Below are positions 1 to 5,141 of a DNA stretch of 6,630 nt, one piece after another (within the stretch, counting starts at the first letter, position 1; every line of letters begins with the position of its first letter). Both the position numbers and the translations under genes were made by a program. Source of the DNA: Desulfurococcales archaeon. GTDB lineage: Archaea > Thermoproteota > Thermoprotei_A > Sulfolobales > Desulfurococcaceae. Where the stretch lies: assembly GCA_027028805.1 (NCBI GenBank), contig JALVHX010000279.1, positions 1 through 6,630 of the forward strand, in the 5' to 3' direction. The notes beneath the pieces are model-generated. The model worked only from the letters and a program-made list of their open reading frames with translations, did not search any database and was not told the origin of the DNA.

Positions 1-287
1 GTGCTAGGAGGGAGAAGGTGAAGGAGGCTGTGAAGCTTCTCCTGTCTCACCCCAGGCTACGCGTCCTCCTAGTCAACATATTCGGTGGGATAACGAGGTG
101 CGACGAGGTGGCGGCCGGCATAGTTGACGCGTTGAGGGAGGCCGGCGGAGGCCCGCCGATCGTTGCCCGGCTTCTCGGGACGAACGAGGAGGAGGGGCGC
201 CGCATACTCGAGGAGAACGGGATAGACGTGTACACGGAGATAGATGAGGCTGTTAGAAGGGCCGTGGAGCTGGCGCAAGGGAGGTGA
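1..287 (+). CDS. sucC: Succinyl-CoA synthetase beta subunit, C-terminal end (5' truncated by window)
   Basis: This is the last 94 codons (first whole codon at 3) of the beta subunit of succinyl-CoA synthetase, which makes succinyl-CoA from succinate, CoA and a nucleoside triphosphate, or runs in reverse. What is visible is the C-terminal ligase-CoA domain. It has the family motif NIFGGI (75-92) followed by RCDEVA, then a [18 protein letters not shown] segment typical of the last part of SucC. The N-terminal ATP-grasp domain lies upstream of the window, so nucleotide specificity (ATP or GTP) cannot be judged. An internal GTG at 18 could be taken for a start, but the frame is open to the edge and homology to SucC continues through it, so the gene is simply cut. 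The TGA stop (285-287) is embedded in the Shine-Dalgarno of sucD, so the two subunits are translated from one message. The identification is firm. Confidence 0.95.
   Translation, partial: ARREKVKEAVKLLLSHPRLRVLLVNIFGGITRCDEVAAGIVDALREAGGGPPIVARLLGTNEEEGRRILEENGIDVYTEIDEAVRRAVELAQGR
279..287 (+). promoter_or_regulatory. Shine-Dalgarno of sucD, overlapping the sucC stop
   Basis: GGGAGGTGA is a near-perfect match to the archaeal anti-SD sequence and contains the sucC stop codon TGA. It ends 7 nt before the TTG at 295. This spacing decides in favour of TTG 295 as the sucD start, rather than the earlier in-frame ATG at 244, which lies inside sucC and has no such site. Confidence 0.75.
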
Positions 288-294
288 GACGGGG

Positions 295-1170
295 TTGGCT
301 GTCCTGGTTGATGAGAACACCCGTGTTCTTGTCCAGGGGATAACTGGGCGCGAGGGCAGTTTCCACACAAGGCTCATGCTCCGGTATGGTACACGGATAG
401 TTGCAGGAGTAACGCCGGGCAAGGGCGGTGCAAGCGTGGAGGGCGTACCTGTTTATAACACCGTGTACGAGGCGCTGAGGGAGCATCCAGAGATAAACGC
501 GTCCATAATCTTTGTGCCGGCGAGGTTTGCCGCGGACGCCGTATACGAGGCTGTTGATGCAGGGATAGGGGTTGTCGTGGTGATAACCGAGGGGATACCC
601 GTCTATGACGAGCTCCGCTTCATCAACCACGCGCGCTCCCGCGGCTCATGGATAATAGGCCCCAACACGCCGGGCATCATATCTCCTGGGAGAACAAAGA
701 TCGGCATAATGCCCGGCAACGTCTTCGCCAGGGGCAGTATAGGCGTTGTATCGAGGAGCGGGACCCTCACCTACGAGGTTGCTCGGGAGCTTGGGCGGGG
801 AGGGTTCGGCGAGTCAACAGTCATAGGGATAGGAGGCGATCCCGTGACGGGCATGGACTTTATAGACGTATACAGGCTGTTCAACGAGGACGATGAGACG
901 GAGGCCGTGGTGGTTATAGGGGAGATAGGCGGCGACGCTGAGGAGAGGCTTGCGAAATACTATGGAGAACACGGGGGCAAGCCTATAGTGGCGTTTATAG
1001 CTGGCAGGACAGCTCCCCCGGGCAAGAGGATGGGGCATGCCGGGGCAATCATATCCATGGGTATGGGAGACTATGCATCGAAGAGGAAGACTCTCGAGGA
1101 GCACGGCATACCTGTAGCCGATAAGCCGAGCGATATTCCGCGGCTGCTCCGCGAGGCTCTGCGCCGTTGA
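295..1170 (+). CDS. sucD: Succinyl-CoA synthetase alpha subunit
   Basis: This is the alpha subunit of succinyl-CoA synthetase, the partner of the upstream sucC product. It is 291 residues from the TTG at 295, close to the usual family length. TTG is chosen because a strong SD lies 7 nt upstream and because the resulting start, [20 protein letters not shown], matches where SucD proteins begin. The in-frame ATG at 244 would add 17 residues (RLLEGPWSW...) overlapping sucC with no family resemblance. The N-terminal CoA-binding Rossmann domain covers about residues 1-120 (GITGREG at 15-21). The ligase domain has GPNTPG (122-127), [10 protein letters not shown] (152-161), GIGGDP (178-183), GEIGG (209-213) and MGHAGAI, whose His248 is the residue phosphorylated during catalysis. 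The Cys found in the E. coli GPNCPG motif is Thr here. In the cell it serves the citric acid cycle or succinate activation in an autotrophic cycle; the window cannot tell which. Confidence 0.95.
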   Translation: MAVLVDENTRVLVQGITGREGSFHTRLMLRYGTRIVAGVTPGKGGASVEGVPVYNTVYEALREHPEINASIIFVPARFAADAVYEAVDAGIGVVVVITEGIPVYDELRFINHARSRGSWIIGPNTPGIISPGRTKIGIMPGNVFARGSIGVVSRSGTLTYEVARELGRGGFGESTVIGIGGDPVTGMDFIDVYRLFNEDDETEAVVVIGEIGGDAEERLAKYYGEHGGKPIVAFIAGRTAPPGKRMGHAGAIISMGMGDYASKRKTLEEHGIPVADKPSDIPRLLREALRR

Positions 1171-1210
1171 CGATGCATGTGATAAAGCGGCATAGGCGTT
1201 AATGGCGCGG

Positions 1211-1219
1211 CTTTTTATA
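1211..1219 (+). promoter_or_regulatory. TATA-like promoter element in the sucD / coiled-coil spacer
   Basis: CTTTTTATA resembles crenarchaeal TATA boxes and lies in a non-coding spacer. A start about 26 nt downstream of its centre would fall near 1241. No start codon with a usable frame follows closely. It could drive a long leader for the 1354 gene or a short RNA ending in the T-tracts at 1290-1310. It is called by sequence resemblance only. Confidence 0.4.
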
Positions 1220-1255
1220 CACGTATTCCCGGCACGGCTCCACTAGAATTAGAGA

Positions 1256-1310
1256 GGGGATAACACAGTAGAAGTTACACTCCCCCGGATTTTTCTCAAG
1301 GAATTTTTTT
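1256..1310 (+). terminator. Bulged hairpin followed by two T-tracts
   Basis: GGGGA-TAAC (1256-1264) can pair with GTTA (1274-1277) and TCCCC (1281-1285). This leaves a 9-nt loop and a CAC bulge on the 3' side, giving nine base pairs in total. T5 (1290-1294) and T7 (1304-1310) follow. Archaeal termination depends mainly on T-rich non-template DNA, so this is a plausible end for sucCD transcripts. It could instead be the body and end of a short RNA started at the box at 1211, or part of a structured leader. The second T-tract may double as a TATA element for the next gene. Confidence 0.35.
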
Positions 1311-1312
1311 AT
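1304..1312 (+). promoter_or_regulatory. Possible proximal TATA element for the coiled-coil gene
   Basis: The run TTTTTTTAT would place a start near 1334, giving a leader of about 20 nt that contains the SD at 1344-1350. A second AT-rich candidate, CATATTTTATATC, begins at 1323 but would put the start at or beyond the ATG. The region is so T-rich that the assignment is weak. Confidence 0.3.
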
Positions 1313-1353
1313 TCTAGCCATACATATTTTATATCACATATAGGGTGAGGAAT

Positions 1354-1770
1354 ATGTCCGCAGTTGTCAGGGAGTTTACTAGTTTCTCGGAGCTACTTGG
1401 ATCTATAGATGAGCTGCTCTCAACGCTCAGGCAACAGCTCGGCGAGTACCTGCGCCGTCTAGAAGACATACGCGCCAAGGCTGAGCAGGAGAGAAAGCTA
1501 AAGGAGTATCTAAAATCGCTTACGGGAGAGGATGTAACAAAGAGCTCTAGCAAGGTGGTGGATCTCAAGGCTGTCAAGCTATACATTAACCCTGAAGCGG
1601 AGGATGAGGCGACTCTTCTCGAAGACCTCATCGACCGCATAAACAAGGCTATACAGAACCTTCAGACAGTGAAGAAGAGCCTAGAGCCCCTGGCCTCGCT
1701 CGATGTCGAGGCAAAGATCGTTGTGCTCTATAAAGAGGGCATACCCTCCATAATAATGATCAGGTACTAG
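1354..1770 (+). CDS. Uncharacterised coiled-coil protein, 138 aa
   Basis: I do not recognise the family. The ATG at 1354 is preferred because GGTGAGG (1344-1350) sits just upstream. The GTG at 1345 lies inside that SD and would add only MRN. Residues about 8-55 form a long charged amphipathic helix with heptad-like leucines (SELLGSIDELLSTLRQQL onward). A Lys/Ser-rich linker follows, then a short hydrophobic stretch (VVDLKAVKLYI, 68-78), a second acidic-start helix (about 83-112), and a C-terminal beta-like pair (VEAKIVVLYKEGIPSIIMIRY region, 118-138). Helix-strand-helix order recalls prefoldin-type coiled coils, but the terminal strands do not fit prefoldin and I do not assign it. There is no signal peptide or membrane segment, so it is probably cytoplasmic. 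Codon use matches its neighbours, and the gene stands alone between two promoter-containing spacers. Confidence 0.85.
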   Translation: MSAVVREFTSFSELLGSIDELLSTLRQQLGEYLRRLEDIRAKAEQERKLKEYLKSLTGEDVTKSSSKVVDLKAVKLYINPEAEDEATLLEDLIDRINKAIQNLQTVKKSLEPLASLDVEAKIVVLYKEGIPSIIMIRY

Positions 1771-1820
1771 TACTAGTGGCGGCGTTTTTGGGAAAAGAAC
1801 CGGTATAATACGTCACTAGC

Positions 1821-1829
1821 CTTTTTAAA
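1821..1829 (+). promoter_or_regulatory. TATA-like promoter upstream of candidate structured RNA
   Basis: CTTTTTAAA closely resembles strong crenarchaeal TATA boxes. A start about 26 nt downstream of its centre would lie near 1850-1853. The first ATG after that (1862) opens only a 41-codon frame without an SD, so the product may be non-coding. It could also be a distal promoter for the pyrophosphatase gene. Confidence 0.45.
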
Positions 1830-1850
1830 GAACACATACCATTGTTTTTA

Positions 1851-1997
1851 GCACCGATTAGATGTACCTGCTACGGAGAACAATTATATATCAATCCATT
1901 AGCTCGGGATCACCCGGAAGGCTCCGGGTAAAATCATTGGATCCCTCTATCCGGCCTGTCGAAGACTGGATATGGCTTCTAGGATAATATAGTTTTG
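1851..1997 (+). ncRNA. Candidate structured small RNA or leader (speculative)
   Basis: This segment lies between a TATA-like box (1821-1829) and a T-rich tract (1991-2007). Its core, 1901-1980, is about 55% GC by hand count, against about 35% in the 100 bases before it. It folds into nested stems. ACCCGGA (1912-1918) pairs perfectly with TCCGGGT (1923-1929) around an AGGC loop. That hairpin is enclosed by GGGATC (1906-1911) pairing with GATCCC (1940-1945), leaving a 10-nt bulge at 1930-1939. A separate stem pairs TATCCGG (1948-1954) with CTGGATA (1966-1972), with one G-T wobble. I see no tRNA T-arm, no box C plus D pair and no convincing H/ACA signature. The exact ends are inferred from the promoter and T-tract. 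It could equally be a 5' leader of ppa. Confidence 0.35.
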
Positions 1998-2007
1998 TTT
2001 TTATTTT
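1998..2007 (+). promoter_or_regulatory. Possible proximal TATA element of ppa
   Basis: TTTTTATTTT lies about 57 nt before the GTG start. It would set transcription near 2028, leaving a leader of about 30 nt that contains the SD at 2045-2051. The same T-rich stretch (1991-2007) could instead terminate the upstream candidate RNA. The two roles are not exclusive. Confidence 0.3.
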
Positions 2008-2044
2008 GCGGAGGGTAATAGTCTAGGATTGCTATAGCGTGTTT

Positions 2045-2051
2045 GGAGGGG
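2045..2051 (+). promoter_or_regulatory. Shine-Dalgarno of ppa
   Basis: GGAGGGG ends 7 nt before the GTG at 2059. It supports that non-ATG start, which also gives the family-typical length and N-terminus. Confidence 0.7.
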
Positions 2052-2058
2052 TTGGCTT

Positions 2059-2589
2059 GTGTTCGAGAAGCTTGGTCCCGGGGAGAAGGCTCCGGAGATA
2101 GTTAATGTTGTCATAGAGATACCTCTGGGCAGCCATGTGAAGTATGAGGTTGATAAGGAGGCTGGCGTTATAAGGGTTGATAGGATCCTGTATACCAGCA
2201 TGCATTATCCCTTTAATTACGGGTTCATACCGGGTACTCTAGAAGAGGATGGCGATCCCGTTGATGTGCTTGTGGTGGGCTACGACCCGTTTGTCCCGGG
2301 CAGCGTGGTTGAGGCTGTGCCTATCGGGTTGCTGGAGATGGAGGATGAGGAGGGCGTTGACACCAAGATCATAGCTGTGCCTAAGCCGAAGATTGATCCG
2401 CGGTTCGCGGACATAGATGATGTTTCTAAGCTTCCGCGCGCGGTGCTGGATAAGATAAAGCATTTCTTCGAGCACTATAAGGAGCTTGAGCCGGGTAAAT
2501 GGGTTAAGGTCAGGGAGTTCCGCGGCAGAGAAGCGGCTTTGGAGAGGATTAGGGCTGCTATAGAACGGTATGGTTCCTCTAAGAAGTAA
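2059..2589 (+). CDS. ppa: Inorganic pyrophosphatase, family I
   Basis: This is a cytoplasmic soluble pyrophosphatase that hydrolyses diphosphate to two phosphates with divalent metal, pulling biosynthetic reactions forward. It has 176 residues from the GTG start, the same length as the E. coli enzyme. The family I active site is complete, with positions shifted by one or none from E. coli: Glu20, Lys28, Glu30, Arg42, Tyr54, Asp64, Asp66 and Asp69 (signature DGDPVDVLV, 64-72), then Asp96, Asp101, Lys103, Tyr140 and Lys141 in the [16 protein letters not shown] segment. The start is set by GGAGGGG 7 nt upstream. The gene is monocistronic as far as can be seen. Its TAA stop is 8 bp from the end of a convergent gene, with a short T-run (GGGTTTTT, 2591-2598) that may help termination. 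Nothing in it looks degraded. Confidence 0.97.
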   Translation: MFEKLGPGEKAPEIVNVVIEIPLGSHVKYEVDKEAGVIRVDRILYTSMHYPFNYGFIPGTLEEDGDPVDVLVVGYDPFVPGSVVEAVPIGLLEMEDEEGVDTKIIAVPKPKIDPRFADIDDVSKLPRAVLDKIKHFFEHYKELEPGKWVKVREFRGREAALERIRAAIERYGSSKK

Positions 2590-2597
2590 CGGGTTTT

Positions 2598-3281
2598 TCA
2601 CGACACTGCATAGTATTTCCAGTTAGCGATATTGTTAGCTATCATAGCCACCAAGATGAGCACCATTATGGATGACACCGTCAATATAGTCCTCGAGGAT
2701 GGAGGGCTAACTGATGAAAGCTTCTCCGCTATACTCGGGGAAGCCGAGGCAGGCGTAACTGATATAGTGTATACAGTGTTTTTATCGGATACAACGGCTT
2801 TACCCCCGAGCACGATGCCTGTTTTCTCGTCATAGAAGACGCGGGCATCATCTATTGCTGCATACGCAGCCCTTATGATCTTGTTTGATACGAGGAAGTA
2901 TCTATAGCCCAGGGGGCTTGGCCCCGCTCTCACCGCTCTCCCCCACTTATCGAGCATAGACTCAACCATGTCGACTATATGGTATGCCAGCTCCTCTATG
3001 GTTTTCCGCGACGCCACGCCGTATGCCTCGTGGACCACGACGCGTAGACGTGCCCGCGAAATAATATATCTGCCGTCAATATATGTTGTTGGCAGCCGCA
3101 TCTCAAGCGATATATATGTTATACCATGGTAGCTCTCCATGGGCTCCACTATCGCCAACACATTATACACTATCTCGCCCTGTATAGAGGGCTGAGCATA
3201 GAAGGGGTGCGGCGCCATCGCCGTGGACGCGATAATAACTACAGCTATAGCGGCTATGCCTAGATAACTCGCCACAGCCAT
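2598..3281 (-). CDS. Uncharacterised exported protein with C-terminal membrane anchor, 227 aa
   Basis: I do not recognise a family. The ATG at 3281 is preceded by a weak AGGTG site almost touching it, and an in-frame stop lies eight codons upstream, so the start cannot be much earlier. Residues about 5-23 are a hydrophobic signal-like segment ending in small residues (ASTAMA), and a second hydrophobic helix at about 199-217 precedes a short NWKYYAVS tail. This is a signal peptide plus tail-anchor layout that would leave about 170 residues outside the membrane. The ectodomain has amphipathic helices (about 93-115 and 132-145) and a YDEKTGIVLGG stretch (150-160), a type of beta hairpin common in archaeal surface proteins. 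A Ser/Pro-rich stalk (176-196) precedes the anchor. There are no N-X-S/T sequons, unlike the permease domains nearby. It lies 186 bp downstream of the permease pair, so a shared operon is uncertain. Confidence 0.8.
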   Translation of the reverse strand: MAVASYLGIAAIAVVIIASTAMAPHPFYAQPSIQGEIVYNVLAIVEPMESYHGITYISLEMRLPTTYIDGRYIISRARLRVVVHEAYGVASRKTIEELAYHIVDMVESMLDKWGRAVRAGPSPLGYRYFLVSNKIIRAAYAAIDDARVFYDEKTGIVLGGKAVVSDKNTVYTISVTPASASPSIAEKLSSVSPPSSRTILTVSSIMVLILVAMIANNIANWKYYAVS

Positions 3282-3340
3282 GCACCTGTTCTTTATCTTT
3301 CACACATAGCGTCAAAAACTCAATTATCTCGCGTGATACG

Positions 3341-3380
3341 TGAAAAAGGATTATCGTATCCGTGGCGGAAAAACTTTCCG
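3341..3380 (-). terminator. Possible terminator downstream of the permease operon
   Basis: Read on the minus strand, CGGAAA-GTT-TTTCCG (3380-3366) forms a perfect 6-bp hairpin, followed after 15 nt by TCCTTTTTCA (3350-3341). It lies in the 186-bp gap after the DppC-like gene. The hairpin is short and the T-run is only five bases, so this is a weak call. Part of the region probably also contains the promoter of the 227-aa gene, for which AT-rich candidates exist around 3321-3328 and 3381-3390 but none stands out. Confidence 0.25.
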
Positions 3381-3467
3381 GGTTAAAAGGCCGCCCGTTA
3401 GAGGACGCGTTGAAGGAAACAGGGCCGCCGTGTTTTGTCTGAGAGACGGGTTCTCTGGTTATCCTCT

Positions 3468-5141
3468 TTATCTTGATCTCAGCCTTGGCTCCACTATCTT
3501 CTCTAGCGACATTCCGAGCAATACGAATGTTAGCGATGTTATGGCTATGAGGAATCCCGGCGGCAGTATCCACCACCATACGTCGAGCCTGTTGGATTCG
3601 CGGGCGGCGGCGAGTATTAGGCCCCATGTCGGCATTCCATGGTATATTCCCAGCACTGCTAGGCCGGCCTCTGTCAGTATGGCGGCTGGGACGGCGAACA
3701 CCATGTTGGCTACGGCGTATGGCACTATCTGTGGTAGTATGTGGTGGAATATGATCCTTCTGTGCCCTGCTCCTACTGCGCGGGCTGCTTCTATGTAGGG
3801 CTCGTTCTTTATGCTCAGAGCCATTGAGCGTACAACTATTGTCAGTCCTCCCCACGAGAACACTATTAGGGCCAGCATTATCACCATGAGCCTCTGGGGT
3901 GGGTCGGAGAACATCGTGTTAGCTATGTTGGCTAGGAGTATAAGTATGGGTAGCAGCGGTATGTTTCCTATAACGTCCACTGTTCTCTGTATGAACTCGT
4001 CGACGAGGCCTCCGAAGTAGCCGCTTATCACGCCGAGAACCAGGCCTATAACTGTGACTACGAATGCTACGAGCACTCCTATCGTCATGGCCACCGGGAA
4101 CCCGTAGAGTAGTCCCTGGGCTATGTCGCGTCCCAGGCTATCGGTGCCCATGAAGCCGTAGGCGGAGCCTTTCACAACTATGACTGTTTTCTCTGTGGGC
4201 GGGTCTACCTCGCTCGGGGGCTGTATTTCCGCGGGAGCATATATTATGAGAACCCATATCTTGTAGTCGCCCTTGAGGGGCTGGGGTATTATCCTGCCGT
4301 TTGAGGCTACTGGTTTCCCGAAGAGGAACATCATCTCCTGGTTGGACATTGCCGCCGATATGTTGCTGGGTGTCACGTTTCCTAGCTGTCTTGAGAGCTC
4401 CTCGCCGTATTTCTCGTATAGCATCTGGGAGAGCTGTGTCTTTATGGCGCCTGTGTCGGGCAGTATGCGGAGGGTTTCGTTTGTATAGTCTCTTATAATC
4501 GGGTGCTCGGTCTTCGACACGTTACGGTCTTTTACAGGCAACAGGTTCTCAGGTGTCTTGTTGTAGAGCGTGACCTTTATGCCGTCGGGTCTCTTGATAA
4601 CGAACACTATGTTGGGCATCGTGTATATAGCGTATTTACCATACTCTTCTCTCTTCAACGCTATGCCCTGCATCTTAACGTGGAGGCCCTGCGGGAACGC
4701 GTCTGCGTCCAGCTTATATGTGATATTGTAGACTATGGCTGTATAGTCCTTGATGAACGGTGTGCCGAGGACTATGAATTTCTTCTTGATATATATCTGC
4801 TCGTATCCCTGGCCAGGCCCGTATACCAGTTTCATGTTCTTCGCGTACTGGTAGCCGAACAACGAGATCCATTCTGGGGGAACCAGCTGGGGGTTGTCCT
4901 CCCAGGCCTTAGGGTTGTTCCATATAAGTGTGCCGTAGTTCGGCGGCATCGTGATGGCTGCGTATACTGATATCGATATGAGTATTAGGAGCAGTGCTAG
5001 CCCGACTTTCCCCGAGACGTAGCGTAGCATCTCGTTGAGTACTTCCTTGGAGCCCTCTATGGCCTTCTGTAGCCCGGAGCGGGGCCTGGGGGGCTTCTGC
5101 GCCCCCTTGGTTTTTGCAGCCTCTTTCTTCTCCGCGCTCAT
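3468..5141 (-). CDS. ABC transporter permease, DppC/OppC type, with large extracytoplasmic insertion
   Basis: This is a membrane permease of a peptide-type ABC importer, 557 residues against roughly 300 for ordinary DppC proteins. Residues 1-45 are a Lys/Pro-rich cytoplasmic tail and the first membrane helix spans about 46-64. Then comes an insertion of some 260 residues (65-325) carrying six N-X-S/T sequons. The conserved core starts at GTDSLGRDIAQGLLYG (332-347), the standard DppC entry motif. Membrane helices follow near 349-373, 393-408, 417-437, 472-500 and 522-545. The cytoplasmic coupling loop EAARAVGAG...ILP (451-470), which contacts the ATPase, is intact, and the C-terminus ends in the usual EPRLR. 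The ATG overlaps the upstream permease stop (TGATG), and GAGGGTGAGG (5156-5147) ends 5 nt before it. The substrate could be a peptide, but this family also moves sugars and nickel, so no substrate is assigned. Confidence 0.92.
   Translation of the reverse strand: MSAEKKEAAKTKGAQKPPRPRSGLQKAIEGSKEVLNEMLRYVSGKVGLALLLILISISVYAAITMPPNYGTLIWNNPKAWEDNPQLVPPEWISLFGYQYAKNMKLVYGPGQGYEQIYIKKKFIVLGTPFIKDYTAIVYNITYKLDADAFPQGLHVKMQGIALKREEYGKYAIYTMPNIVFVIKRPDGIKVTLYNKTPENLLPVKDRNVSKTEHPIIRDYTNETLRILPDTGAIKTQLSQMLYEKYGEELSRQLGNVTPSNISAAMSNQEMMFLFGKPVASNGRIIPQPLKGDYKIWVLIIYAPAEIQPPSEVDPPTEKTVIVVKGSAYGFMGTDSLGRDIAQGLLYGFPVAMTIGVLVAFVVTVIGLVLGVISGYFGGLVDEFIQRTVDVIGNIPLLPILILLANIANTMFSDPPQRLMVIMLALIVFSWGGLTIVVRSMALSIKNEPYIEAARAVGAGHRRIIFHHILPQIVPYAVANMVFAVPAAILTEAGLAVLGIYHGMPTWGLILAAARESNRLDVWWWILPPGFLIAITSLTFVLLGMSLEKIVEPRLRSR

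Noticed and set aside
1171..1353. Box C/D guide RNA in the sucD downstream spacer (GTGATAA near 1182)
   Set aside because: It is only a one-mismatch box C, and no CTGA box D lies within a suitable distance.
1354..1770. Prefoldin subunit assignment for the coiled-coil protein
   Set aside because: The helix-strand-helix outline is suggestive, but the extra C-terminal strands and lack of prefoldin sequence landmarks make the name unsupported.
1862..1987. 41-codon frame (ATG 1862 to TAA 1985-1987) in the spacer before ppa
   Set aside because: No SD, no recognisable domain, and the TATA-to-ATG distance (about 37 nt) is long for a leaderless start. The same bases form stable stems, so a structured RNA explains them better, though a small protein is not excluded.
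1851..1997. tRNA or H/ACA RNA in the folded spacer
   Set aside because: There is no GTTCRA T-loop, no cloverleaf, and no ACA tail or K-turn that I could place.
3340..3798. 152-residue plus-strand frame starting in the 3282-3467 spacer
   Set aside because: Most of it lies antisense to the DppC-like core, and it has no SD or family resemblance.
3163..3855. 230-residue open frame on the minus strand bridging the gap between the 227-aa gene and the DppC-like gene
   Set aside because: It overlaps both well-supported genes in another frame, has Arg/Ser/His-rich content typical of a shadow frame, and has no SD.
4503..4970. 155-residue plus-strand frame antisense to the DppC-like gene
   Set aside because: It is the mirror of a real membrane-protein gene, with no SD and no domain; the sense strand explains the open frame.
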